A DNA stretch of 64,000 bases from the NCBI GenBank assembly GCA_025617745.1, contig CM046872.1, forward strand, positions 930,001 through 994,000. The letters are read 5' to 3'. Of the stretch, positions 46,460 to 57,084 are shown piece by piece. Position 1 is the first letter of the stretch; each line of letters starts with the position of its first letter. Under the pieces are notes generated by a model that worked only from the letters and a program-made list of their open reading frames with translations, searched no databases and was not told where the DNA came from. This DNA is from Heliocidaris erythrogramma. Lineage: Eukaryota; Echinodermata; Echinoidea; Camarodonta; Echinometridae. The translations under genes and the position numbers were made by a program.

Positions 46460-46600
46460 GTCGATAGGATGACGTTCATTACAAGCAATCGTGAATGCAT
46501 TTTATTTATTTATCTTTATTTTGCTAGCTTCCGGTCTGCTTTTGAGTGTGTAAGATGACATTCATTGCAAGCAATCGTGAATACATTCATTAATTCACTA
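46460..46600. repeat. Tandem duplication, period 87 bp
   Basis: gatgacgttcattacaagca, continuing atcgtgaatgcatt, at about 46468 recurs as gatgacattcattgcaagca at about 46555. Flanking words (tttcagtcgatagg / ttgagtgtgtaag) also align loosely. Confidence 0.7.
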
Positions 46601-47833
46601 GTAGCTCTATCTTGCTAGGTATGACCTACATTTGTGGTAACTTAACCTAGGAATGACGGAAACTTATTGCTGTTCACTATGCTCATACTCATCTTTTATT
46701 GAATGAGTGTTGGTTTTTATTTAAATATACTTCAGATTCTCCAATGGTTTAACGTGATTTGTTTCTCAAGTTCCCTATTAAGCTTCATTTTCATTTTCGT
46801 TTAGTAGCAGCACCAAGAAAATAAATAATAATTTGCATTTAGCGACAACCCTTCCCTGGTTGCCTCTGTTTAAAAGAAAGGTCTATTTTAAGTGTGCCTT
46901 TTTGCTCTCTTTTTCTTTGACCGTACCTCCCTTAAAATAAAATCCATGCTCTCTGCTACCCCCACACCCAAGTTTCAAATCCTGTTTCCGAATCTGCCTT
47001 ATTTCATACAAATGCATTTAATAGTTGAATTTTCCCATAAATTATATAGACCGCATTTTCTCAAAAGCAATGTTAATACCGGTAGGTACGGAAAGTGAAA
47101 TTACTTTTTAAAATAATCGATGGAGTTTCACACTGTAGACGGTACATGCCAAAATAATCTGGTAAATAGCGGCATGGTTGACACTCTCAACCCAGGTTTA
47201 GTAGTTGGAGAAGTAGGAGGAAGTAATGGAATTATAGCTTTTCGGGGGTAGCTTGGCTAATGCTTGGCTAAAGCTAGAAGTATTACCCTTCTACGAGATG
47301 CCTTGACAATCCCACGGGCTGAATGTTCTGCGCATTATAATGTAACTCTCATCGTAGGCATTCATTATCTCACAATCTCTGCAATATGTAGCATTTAAGT
47401 TTGACGTCTCAAGCGATTTTATCTTACCGCAAACCAAAACAAAAATCACGTTATCTCCACCCCCTTCCCCCCCCCCCCTCTCTCTCTCCCTCTTTCTCTA
47501 TCTCTGCCACTCTATCTTTTATCTACAACATGTTCAAACATCATGTATACCTAACCTCTACACTCTAACCCATCACCGCATCATATAACCAGGGAAAAGT
47601 AACTTACATTTCCTTGATTTGACCACCCACACAACCCTTATCCTCCATTTGCGGAGGTATCATTTTCATCTAGTGGGAGGGGGCGGGGGGGGGGGGGGGG
47701 GGGGGGTGGCAGCCAGAAGCTGATATGTTGGCATAATGGCCGGGAACAATTCCCCTCCCAATACATTCGCATTTGTCGACAGAAGTAAATAACGATGATA
47801 TTCTAGTACATGTCTTTGGAGTTTTGTTGCTGC

Positions 47834-47864
<31 letters not shown>

Positions 47865-48414
47865 GGTGTGTGTGTGTGTGTGTGGGGGGGGGGGGGGATA
47901 CCCTACTACCCCTTCCCTCAGACCACGCTAATGGTACGCTCTCCTTATCTCTCTAGAACAAAAGAGATTCGATCTAACTCATCCTAACGAAGACTCTATA
48001 CTAGCACTTAGCCATTTTAACTTAATCTTAAAAAGCTCGCTTCATATCGTATTTTCCGTCAAGTGATTCGGCAGGAATTTTCCTTTTTATCTGACGACCG
48101 CTCGCTCCATAATGCAAGTACGATCATATCACTCATGTTTTCTTTTTCCTCTAATTTCTTTATTTCTTTGTCTCCTTCTCTCTCTCTCTCTTTCTCTTTT
48201 TATCTCTCTCTCTCTCTCTCTTTCTCTATCAATCCCCTATGTTCTTCTTCTTTTGGTCTCTCAGGCTTTCTTTCTTTCTAATTCTCCCTCTCCCCCGTTC
48301 TTACTACCAACCCTTTCATCCACGTATATGGTTGTGTATTGAACCTACATTGACCCAACACTTGCTCCGAGCTTTATTTATAAAGATACAGGGTTAGTGT
48401 TACGGTTGCCATCG
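46601..48414. other. Intronic stretch with low-complexity runs
   Basis: C/CT tract at about 47468-47495, G run at about 47682-47706, GTT/GGT/GT/G compound tract at about 47827-47897, CT tract at about 48177-48230. No gene or element recognised. Confidence 0.5.
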
Positions 48415-48552
48415 GGGGAGCGTTTCATCAAGTGTTTTGTCAGTGATCTTTACTGACAAATTTGCTCTCAGCCAATCAGATGCAAGGATTTCAGTAGCTT
48501 ATAACAGTTTTCTGTAAATATCACTGACAAAACACTTGATGAAACGCTCCCC
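48415..48552. mobile_element. Palindromic MITE (GTTTCAT family), best-preserved copy
   Basis: 138 bp. The ends are a perfect inverted repeat of 33 bp that starts ggggagcgtttcatcaagtg and continues ttttgtcagtgat. The core has ctcagccaatcagatgcaag and gtagcttataacag. The identity of the two ends suggests recent insertion or hairpin-based upkeep. No coding capacity, and no clear target duplication in the flanks. Confidence 0.85.
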
Positions 48553-49168
48553 AGGTTTTTGGTTAGTTTTAGGGCTAGGGTTAGGCAGTGTCTGATTAAG
48601 CTCCGGCAAGAGTTGATGTTCGGTAAGTGTAGGAAATTACCCGCAGAGAGGTTGGGTCAAAGCATGATTACGAAAAAAATTCCCCCCCTTTTCCGTGAAG
48701 ATGCATCAATATTTTCACTAAACATAAAAGCGTACTTCCTAAAACAAGCAACAGCGACCGGAGTTGATTTATTGCAGTGTTCTATAAAAGTAAAGATCAA
48801 ACAAAACTTATCGAAAGATTGACCTAATACAGCATGTACAGAGGAAAGAGAGCAGAAAGAAGGACACAAAAGTAGACAAGGAAGGAAACGTAAAGCTACA
48901 GGGAATGGGGTAGAGAGAGAGAGAGAGAGGGGGGGGGGGGATAAAAAAGGAGAGACCACGATGACAGAGTAAAAAAAAAATGTGCAAAAGTGAAACGTAG
49001 CACCAAAAAAAACCCTCCACATCTACATCGAGAGATGAAGACAGTCATTTTCTATATATATATTAAAGTCTCTAAAAGTCCTCAGGCCTTTGAAATGAAA
49101 TTTAAAGAAAACTTCAAACATAGAAGAAATGTGAAACATAATCATTATTTGCTTCTACAAAAAAACTC
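48553..49168. other. Intronic stretch
   Basis: Contains a GA tract with a G run at about 48913-48940. The 87-codon frame at 48559..48822 has no recognised domain. Confidence 0.45.
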
Positions 49169-49169
49169 A

Positions 49170-49720
49170 GTAATAGCGCGCGACCTTGCAGGGCGAGATA
49201 ATTTGTTGTGGAATTACATCCACTATCCTGTTACAGCTAGTATAATTTAGACAGTGTCTGTTCATTTGTAGTTGTTGTTCTACTGTATTTCAGCCGTGTT
49301 TTTCAAGAAGTTATCAACGCCCACCCTTGATCAATAACACTTTTTTTATTCATAAAAAAACGTTTGCATAACCTATCAAAAAAACATGTTTTTCATCCAT
49401 TTCCTCTATAGTTCTCTATATTTGGCGCGCAACCTTGCAGGGCGATACAATTTGTTGTATCTAATTTGATAATAAGGACAATTTGTTGTGGAATTACATC
49501 CATAATCTTGTAACACCTAGTATAAACAGTATCTTTTATTTTCTGTTGTTGTTCTACTGCATCTAAGCCGCGCTTTCTAAGAAGTTATTAATGCCCACCC
49601 TTGATGAATAACACTGTTTTCATTCTTGAAAATATTTTTTTTTTAATCGGTTGCATATCCTATCAAAACGTATTTTTCATCTATTTCCTTTATAGTTGGC
49701 GCATGCCTACTGAACTTGTA
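49170..49720. repeat. Tandem duplication, unit about 250-270 bp
   Basis: ggcgcgcaaccttgcagggc (near 49421) repeats gcgcgcgaccttgcagggcg (near 49177). Both are followed by aatttgttgtggaattacat, gttgttctactg, aagaagttat and cccacccttgat(c/g)aataac. The second unit has an extra stretch of about 30 bp with aatttgttgtatctaatttg. A third start (gttggcgcatgcc) appears near 49696. Confidence 0.85.
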
Positions 49721-50524
49721 TGCCGGAAAGCCTTTCAAAACCTGATTAATACGGAAAATCGTAGAATTATATGTTTGTTTGCTAGGGGTCTCATCCGTCT
49801 CCAAAGGGGATTCGTTTTTTATAGTGCTTCAGTCAGCGAAATATAATTACTTATATTAAACAGTTGAACCCGATGTAATGAATTCGAATAAACTTGCTCT
49901 TCAGCGCGTTTATGAATCTTGTTTACAATAATCTAACATTGTAATTCTAGTGCGTACGTGGCACGCTCCGGTATTAGTGGGGATACAGCATTTTCTAGCT
50001 GGAGTGTTGCACATGTACGGAAACAATAACCTCGTTCTAATGTCATATCAAAATTGCCACGTCTTGCATCATGTTACAGTCATGTTAATTCCTTTCATTT
50101 CTTTTTAAATTGATTAAGAAAGGAACTTCTGAGTACTTAACATTTCGTTGTTTGTATAAATGTTACTGGGCCTTGTATTTTGTTTTTCATATTTTTCGTT
50201 TTTGTTTTAATTCATAAATGCATGCATGTGAAGACTATTAAATATGTAGTTTAAAGTTCAGAACTAAAAGGCGATTATATTGCTTGTGACGATATTCAGA
50301 TTATGCTGCTCCAATAACTGCCTTTTAATGTTTATTGCTATATAAGCCGCGTTTACCTAACACATGATGTGATAAATAAACAAATTCTGCATGATGTTCG
50401 CATTATACTTACAAAATAATTCATTTTTCAACTTTGGTCAGGCGCATTAGACTATAGTAAAATAATGTAGTCCCTAAAGTCTATAGACTTATTTATCGTA
50501 TTAACAATGAAATTAGACATCTAA

Positions 50525-50526
<2 letters not shown>
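49721..50526. other. Intronic stretch, nothing recognised
   Basis: AT-rich, without elements that I can support. Confidence 0.5.

Positions 50527-50567
<41 letters not shown>
50527..50567. repeat. (TA)n microsatellite, transposon target
   Basis: About 20 TA units. The Tc1/mariner element starts at its right edge, and TA-rich sequence resumes after the element at 51435, so the transposon landed in the microsatellite. Confidence 0.95.
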
Positions 50568-50568
<1 letters not shown>

Positions 50569-51434
50569 TGAATTACAAAAGAAACGTCGCGCTTTTCAAA
50601 TTGATATCTTTTACACATGATATTGGAATTTGCTACGTAAAATCACATTTTATGCTTTTTAACATCACAGATATGGCATTGGCCGTCCAAAACCATCATC
50701 ATAACAAAATGTGATTTCTGTGTAGGATTAAAACTCATATCCTTTCCGTGAACATGGTAGGGCACTCGAGTGCAGCTTTTTGAAAAGCATGATGCACATG
50801 CACATCCTCTATCCAGTGGGTTTAAAAGGGACCAAAAACCTTCATCCTGTCATTCGTTCCTGATCGCTGTCACCATGCCACGTCTGACTCGAAACCAGAG
50901 GGAACAAGCCATCGGACGTCTTCATGCTGGCCAACATCCTAGAGTTATTGCCAACGACTTCAATGCAGCGTTCGGACAGTAGAGAGACTGCGGGAGCGAT
51001 ACAATGCAACCAACAGCACCAACGATCGTCAGCGCAGTGGTCGTCCCAAGGTGACAACAGCACGTCAAGATCGCCATCTTCACCGGGACCACTTGCAGGA
51101 TCGCTTCCGCAGAGCAACAGCTCTACAGACTATTGGCACACACAACAGACCAATTTCTGCAGCAACTGTTCGTCGTCGGCTGAGAAGCTTCAACTTGTCT
51201 TGTCGGCGTCCTGCTCAGGGCCCTATCCTCACCGTTCGACATCGTCGGGAACGTCTCCTGTGGGCCCAACAACGTCAGAACTGGCGCTTTCAACGACGAG
51301 AGTCGTTATTGCACATCTGTACTTGTTAATCAAAACAAAGCAAAACAGTTTTCACTCTTGAATAAAGAATATGTTTCATTGTAAATAAAACAGTTTCAAA
51401 CACATACATGTGCGACGTTTCTTTTGTAGTTCAG
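50568..51434 (+). mobile_element. Tc1/mariner-like element, internally deleted (867 bp)
   Basis: Inverted repeats of about 25 bp: left ctgaattacaaaagaaacgt, right read inward ctgaactacaaaagaaacgt, both continuing cgc. TA flanks are at 50566-50567 and 51435-51436. The transposase starts at 50875 with MPRLTRNQREQAIGRLHAGQ, the N-terminal helix-turn-helix of a Tc1-type protein. After a frame change near 50970 it continues as ERLRERYNATNSTND, QRSGRPKVTTARQDR and RRPAQGPILTVRHRRERLLW. It then jumps to the 3' end. The catalytic DDE/DDD domain is missing, so this copy cannot move itself. Usual full-length relatives are about 1.6 kb. Confidence 0.9.
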
Positions 51435-51469
51435 TATATATGTATATATATATATGTGTGTGTTTCTGG

Positions 51470-51600
51470 TTGAAAACAACCGCCCCCAAAAAAAACAAAA
51501 CAAAAAAACAAGCAAACAAACAAACAAAAAAACAACAACAACAACAACAAAACCCAAAGCAAAACAAAACAAAACAAAACAAAAAACAGTGAAAAAAAAC
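51470..51600. repeat. A/CAAA-rich low-complexity tract
   Basis: Repeats of caaa, aacaacaac and caaaa. No coding meaning. Confidence 0.9.
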
Positions 51601-51618
51601 TTTTAATAACTGGAGTGC

Positions 51619-51696
51619 GGGTTAATTGCTTTCACAGGCTCAATTAGCACAAGTAATGACGCAATCGAAATGAAGCCTCGCGTGAGCCGGGTTTTA
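51619..51696. mobile_element. Fragment of the AAGCCC/GGGCTT MITE family
   Basis: ggttaattgctttcacaggc, then aagtaatgacgcaatcgaaa and cctcgcgtgagccgggtttta, match the right third of the copy at 40279..40509 and the reverse of 41840..42058. The left end is absent. Confidence 0.6.
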
Positions 51697-51738
51697 GGGC
51701 TGCAATTGCGTTTCAGGTTAGGTTTAGGGTTGAATTAA

Positions 51739-52407
51739 CTCTTTCAGTGCCGATGGCACGTACATGTGACAGATAGACTTGTCATTTTCATTCACCAATT
51801 GCTCGACCACAGGAAAGGTATATGGTGGTCAATGTATATCAACATCTTGAACATAAATCAAGCATTCTAAATGTACACTCTTAGAAATGTTGGGTAAATG
51901 CCACTGGGTAAATGAAGACTGGGCATAGGTTGGTTAAATCTTGCTCAACTTTTACATGCATTTACCCAACATTGGTCAAAAATAAGAATGAAATTGGTAA
52001 AGTTTACCCAAAAGTTGGTCGGACTCATAAGGACCCTCATGTTGGGTAAAATTTGGGTAAAATTTTGCCCAATATTTCTAAGAGTGTATGATTATATTTA
52101 TATGCTACCATATAAATTTTCAGAGAAAGTTTTAAAAAGATACTACCTTATTTCAACATTAAACAATAATAAACAAATGAGAAACCAAAAAATAATGGAC
52201 AAACAGGAAACCCAAATGTAATTTTCAGTAGTTCTTTTGCATAAAGTTGGGCAAAGTAATAATGTTTGGTACATATTTCTACAAGTTATGTACACAATAT
52301 TTTGTGAAATAATAGATAGTTAATGAAGTGGAGACATTTGAAAAGTAAGCATTGATCATATTTTGGTAAAATTTTGAAGAGAGCTAAAACCCTTGGCACA
52401 GTAAAAG
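51739..52407. mobile_element. piggyBac-like MITE with TTAA flanks, host to a nested MITE
   Basis: TTAA at 51735-51738 and 52408-52411. Left end ctctttcagtgccgatggc; right end read inward ctttt-actgtgccaagggt, an imperfect inverted repeat. The start resembles the element at 35402 (ctctttcaagac). A TA-flanked MITE (51876..52086) is inserted within. No transposase frame. Confidence 0.5.
51876..52086. mobile_element. TA-flanked MITE, CACTCTTAGAAAT ends, 211 bp
   Basis: Left cactcttagaaatgttgggt; right read inward cactcttagaaatattgggc, with TA on both sides (51874-51875 and 52087-52088). The interior repeats ttgggtaaa / tttaccca words several times in both orientations. This terminal type (cactcttaaaaat) is widespread in aquatic animals. 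It is inserted in the TTAA element, so it is the younger of the two. Confidence 0.75.
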
Positions 52408-52537
52408 TTAAGGGTTACGTTTGGACCATGGTTTAAGTTGGGAATTCGGTTAGTGTCGTATATCGACCGCCGTCCGCCGAACAATTGTCACAGGTTCGTG
52501 TGCGGTAAAATCATCCATCATTTGACCGTACACTCAC

Positions 52538-52688
52538 CTTTCGCTTGGCGGTTATCTGGCGGGCTCGGTTCGGTATGTTTTCACCCAGTAACCCGTTGCC
52601 CCACAGCTTGGTGCTGATAATGGTGTAGCATACGGCCATGATGCCAAGAGGCACGCAGTAGGTCACGACAAAGTTTGCTGCGTTGTAC
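52538..52688 (-). CDS. Tachykinin receptor-like GPCR, TM5-ICL3 exon (partial)
   Basis: Internal exon of 151 nt: the last base of a split codon plus 50 codons. It reads YNAANFVVTYCVPLGIMAVC, then YTIISTKLWGNG and an intracellular loop ending RQITAKRK. TM5 has the proline typical of class A receptors (YCVPLG), and the AKRK end of the third loop is the conserved end of this exon in tachykinin receptors. The acceptor is CATATTTCGTAG before 52688, with a weak pyrimidine tract; the donor is AAG|GTGAGT after 52538. It joins in phase 0 to 42356..42160, giving AKRK|IVKMIVIVV against vertebrate AKRK|VVKMM. Upstream exons (TM1-TM4, with DRY) should lie above 52700; I searched by eye to 64000 and did not find them. 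Confidence 0.88.
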
Positions 52689-53167
52689 CTACGAAATATG
52701 AGAAAGGGGACACATATTACATTAAGATTCTACGGTGAAGGATGCGGGAAAAATAATATCATTATATTGCAAAATAATACGTGCAAAATTCACACGACAG
52801 CATATATGAGATCACCTCAAAGCACACAGTAGGCCCATACTAGGCAGGAGGAGGGGGGGGGGGGGGGGGGCTGCCCAAATATTGTTAAAGTTCCGATATT
52901 CAGGCAGCAAGGTGCCCACATATTTTTCATTTTAAGGCGGCGAAGTGCCCGAATATTGTAATTTTAAGGTCAACGATGTTTCCTAATCTTTTATTTTTCT
53001 TACCGTATTTATGTGTATCTTGAGGAATAAGCATAATATTTTCCAAAAGTATTATCATCAGTTTTTTGCTCATTTTGCTCGCTCGCAATATTTTTTGTTA
53101 ACAGGATAGGTCATATTCAGCCCCCTTTGTTTGCTGAATGTATTCCACCTCCATGTACAGAATGAAC

Positions 53168-53171
<4 letters not shown>
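52689..53171. other. Intronic stretch with G run
   Basis: Part of the upstream intron of the receptor gene. G run at about 52853-52870, then gctgcccaaatattg and gcgaagtgcccgaatattg, an imperfect internal repeat. Confidence 0.5.

Positions 53172-53215
<44 letters not shown>
53172..53215. repeat. Poly(C) run of 44 bases
   Basis: The longest homopolymer in the window; uninterrupted C. Confidence 0.95.
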
Positions 53216-54454
53216 TTCTGGCTCACTTAACAGAAAACTTAGCGTAGTAAAACCTGTAAAATGTAATAGGTGGAATGATATCAGGGTCACTTTTTTTGCG
53301 TCATAACTCAACAAACTGTCTTCATCATTTGCTTAAAGGCATACAATTAATTATTCTCACTCTGCGTTGTAGCAATATAAGTGAAAGGGTGGGCGGTATT
53401 AAATGAGATGGATTGATTGCAACACTTTCGAACTAACAATATGATATTTGCGTCATATACTAAAAAAAAAATGATTTAGTCCTAAATTCTATGTCTCGAG
53501 GCACAACGTTTGTCAATACGACATTGGCAGTTGTTGCACCTGCTGATGTGAACTTGTGAGAAATGTGGATAAAATGACTTCGATTGAATCGTAATAATGA
53601 TGAAAAAAGTCTTTCGTGTAATGCAGATGTACTTTAATCAAGCCTTGTACCATGGTGAAGGAGAGCCCAACCTTAGGCCAATGACAATCAAGTTTAAGAA
53701 ACTCTTCTCCCATAACTGTCAAAGCAGCACACCCCGGGCTTTTACTGTCTATTATAATGATTTATCACACGCAATTTTTGCCAATATTTTAATAACATGA
53801 TTGCAATTTGCAAGTTTTTGAGAAACTAATGTCTGTTCTGTCCTTTCATGTCATGTTCCTCCTTGGGGGCAACCCTTTTTCATCCATTAATATGTATCCC
53901 TGAAGAGAAATAGTCGTCAGTTACAATGCCTCTGGGATATCACTGTTCAAAATAGTTTTTACGCGTGATGAAACCTGTCAAACATTATCTCAGCATCCGA
54001 GTAAATTGTAGTGATATTAACTGATCATGCAGACAAACATTAATATAGTTATTTTGATTACCCCCCCCCCCCTTTAGTTGAAGTCTTTGTTTTCCTTTCA
54101 CATATAATTGTAAATTGTCTAGCATAACTTAGAGAAATACGCATTGCACTTCAACCATGTCAACAGAATGAACCTTCAAGCCTGTCTAGCGTCATATATT
54201 TTCAAGACATGGAAAAAGTCTATGAAGTCGTTTTATATCCTGCGACACCATTGATTTGGTAAGGGGGAAAATAGTTCGATTTTTATAATTTCTTCGATTT
54301 AACTGATAGATTACATGATAGGAACAAATTTAAGCTCCATCACAATCACTGCTTTTTTTTACTTTAAAAACCCTGTTCTTTATGTATTAGATATTAAAGC
54401 CATATTTTCAACGTAAAATTTGCTTTCATTAGCATATCTAATATTGGTACAAAC
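53216..54454. other. Non-coding stretch, nothing recognised
   Basis: AT-rich, with a C run at about 54061-54072. No gene. Confidence 0.5.
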
Positions 54455-54582
54455 CATCAAGCGTTTTGTCAGTGAGTTTTTACCAACAACTGTTATAAGC
54501 TACTGAAATACTTGCATCTGATTGGCTGAGAGCAAATTTGTCAGTGAAAATCACTGACAAAACGCTTGATGAAACGCTCCCC
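54455..54582. mobile_element. Palindromic MITE (GTTTCAT family), reverse copy
   Basis: Right end read inward is ggggagcgtttcatcaagcg, continuing ttttgtcagtga. The left begins catcaagcgttttgtcagtg, so the outermost dozen bases there are lost. The core tctgattggctgagagcaaa and tgttataagctactgaaat is in the opposite orientation to the 48415 copy. Confidence 0.8.
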
Positions 54583-55687
54583 AGAATTAGAGGCAGTGAT
54601 GTGTAGAACCCACATTAAAAGAAAATTGTGCTTTTGTTTGAACTTAATCAAAAACTTTGTTAAGAGCCGAGACATTTATTAATACTTGAACATATATCGT
54701 CAAAGTTGTATAAATTAGCATATATAGAGATAATAGTCAGGTAATTCTAGGACAATTTTATGCTCTGAAGTATCTTCTTAAACATGCAACAATCATTTTG
54801 GGCGAGACTGATTTAATGGACTAGGGATTATTTCTAATTAAACATGCAATTTCATGCACAAATTTGTATTAAGTTAGCACATTCAAGACAGTGTTAAACA
54901 ATGCTTTTGTGCCACCTATCTTAAAAGTAACGTCATTGATGTGCATAACTTACAGGAAAAGAAAACTGCACATGTGTCTGATCGGTTCTCAAAACATGAG
55001 AGACTAGTACCTAACTATATACATGTATTACGTCAATATGTATTCCCTAATTTGCATAAATTATCATATATATAAATAGAAGTCATAAACCATGGTACCA
55101 CTAGTTATGCTCTGAAGCAATTCCTTAAATAATTATGTACCTCATCAAATAAGACAATTTATGGCAGTTTTTATGTATAAGAAATCATTCTATAGCAGAA
55201 ACTTAACACTTAAATTTCATTCAGGTTGAACAAACTAAAACGAATGTAACATAATGAAGGTTCTGGTGTATTTATTGAATATGTGTATTATGCATACACT
55301 TTGCATAAATTAGCTTTCTTCATAGGGGTGCCAACCACCGATTTCGTGGCAACCCTCCTAAAATTAAATTTATTGATGTAAGTGACTCACAGGGGTAATC
55401 AAATTCTTGCACATCAGTATATCAACGCTAGGTACGCACATACAACAACTTTAATACCTAATTAAGATGTGCATTTGGTACGTCATAGAGAGAAGTTAAA
55501 CCAGGGGTGTCGTGAGGGGTTAGGTGATTCAGCTTTTTAGCTTTATCGGCAAATTTGACATCGTACCACCATTTTAAAATTATGATTAATGTTTTTTACA
55601 CTTGTCAGCAAATTTGAATATAATTATGAAGAACATTTGGTTAGAACTTTGTTTTTGTCCAGCTTTATTGGCATCTTTGGTCCACCA
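54583..55687. other. Non-coding stretch, nothing recognised
   Basis: AT-rich DNA without elements that I can support. Confidence 0.5.
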
Positions 55688-55688
55688 G

Positions 55689-55704
55689 CCCCCCCCCCCC
55701 CCCC

Positions 55705-55739
<35 letters not shown>

Positions 55740-55762
55740 CTCTTCCTCCTCTTCTTCTCCCT
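55689..55762. repeat. Poly(C) run followed by (CT)n
   Basis: About 26 C bases, then CT dinucleotides and CTT/CTC variants. Confidence 0.95.
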
Positions 55763-56846
55763 CTAGCGGCATCCCTGGGCCACATCAGCAACTTGTGTAC
55801 GGGATTATACAATGTAAACACAACCTCATGAATGTATTGGCCTACTTTAGAGTCAGTGAGTACACCTGATCAATCTGAGTGATTAAAATCAATGAAAACG
55901 CCTCGAGACCAGTCTACATCCGCGGTTCGAAGGTCCTGATGCTGGAGAAGTAATGCATGTTTTTGGCTCCAAATTGGTACGTCACGTGCCAATGATTGGA
56001 CACTGGGAAGAGAGAGACCTTGTTTCCAAGGAGTGATCAATAACTCCAGCTAAATTACAATGTTAGTCACAAATACAGTTGTATCTTTCTTACCAAGAGA
56101 GTGTCTGGGAAAGGTACGAGAATCGAATTATTAGCTACGACAAATATCTCCAGTTTGGGGCAATTCGTGGAGTGGTTCGAATCATGTCCTAATTGAAATA
56201 TAAGCAATACTTTATTTTTGTTTAAATATTGAGAAATCTCAAAAATGCCCTTTGTCTCACATTTTAAGACAACTTTATGAATAAACATCTGTTCTCATGA
56301 CCTCGTCATATTATTAAAAAAAACCAAAAAAAAAACCGTAGTGGCCAACTGAATAATGTTTGGGTATACCATGACCGAGAAAGAAAGAGTGTCGCCACTG
56401 CAATCCTCCTCGGGCTGGTACTACTCCAATTAGATGAGGGAAATTGATGGATTGTCCTATCCATCAGTGTGTGATTGGGCTAATGGCAGTGACAACAAAT
56501 TATAGCTCATTGATATTGGGTCTTGCATCACAAAATATCCAGTTATCGCCAAATGTAAGAGGGGATAGAGGAGAGCAAAACTCTTTTTGTCTCATCCTGA
56601 AACAGAAACAAGAAGAAAACAACAATAACAATTAATTAAAAAACGAAATAATGGGGAGATGTGCCCCTTATACCTCCACCTCCTCTTGCTGCCTCTTGTT
56701 ACTTAACGAACGAGAGTGATGAATTGAGTGTGATATTGCATGAATAAATGTATAAGAAAACATAGCACAGCACGTACCCTTGTTCCCAATAAGCGCCCAC
56801 CTATTGCCAAATTAATTATCCAGGGTAGCCAACATCTGTGTTAATA
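55763..56846. other. Non-coding stretch
   Basis: The word tgtgattgggctaatggcag (about 56469) is the first of several loose copies of a motif seen again at 57273, 57420 and 59033. No gene recognised. Confidence 0.4.
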
Positions 56847-57045
56847 CTTCTCTTCCTGAGGATCCTGCAACTATCATTTATACCCCATCATTTTCCAGGT
56901 ACCCATTGCATACTCCTGTGTCGAGAGGGACAACATAGGAGAAACACCTTGTTCAAGAATGTAGGCCTACCACCGAGCAATGGTCGAACCTATACCTCCC
57001 GTTTGAGTGTCAAGAGCATTTAAGAATATACCATAGTGCTCCCAG
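56847..57045 (-). mobile_element. tRNA-derived SINE (second subfamily)
   Basis: Same block order as 24868..25025 on the minus strand: head with caagagc / gggaggtataggttcgacca, then acattcttgaacaaggtg, ccctctcgacacaggagta and gggtacctgg, ending gcaggatcctcaggaagag. This copy has an extra AT-rich stretch before its end. Confidence 0.55.
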
Positions 57046-57084
57046 CGTAGAGTTATCTCCATTTTGAATGTTCGACTTGTAATT

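Larger units (their letters stand above)
42357..52537 (-). other. 10.2-kb phase-0 intron of the receptor gene
   Basis: Bounded by GTGAGT at 52537 and TGCACAG at 42357. It contains copies of at least six element types: a CAGGGTCAGGATCC foldback, two palindromic MITEs, an L2 3' end, a Tc1/mariner derivative, an AAGCCC MITE fragment and a piggyBac-like MITE with a nested MITE. It also has tandem duplications and long simple repeats. No other gene is seen inside. Confidence 0.85.

Noticed and set aside
51051-51329. Independent gene encoding an Arg-rich DNA-binding protein
   Set aside because: It is the middle of the Tc1-like transposase, bounded by the element's inverted ends and TA flanks.
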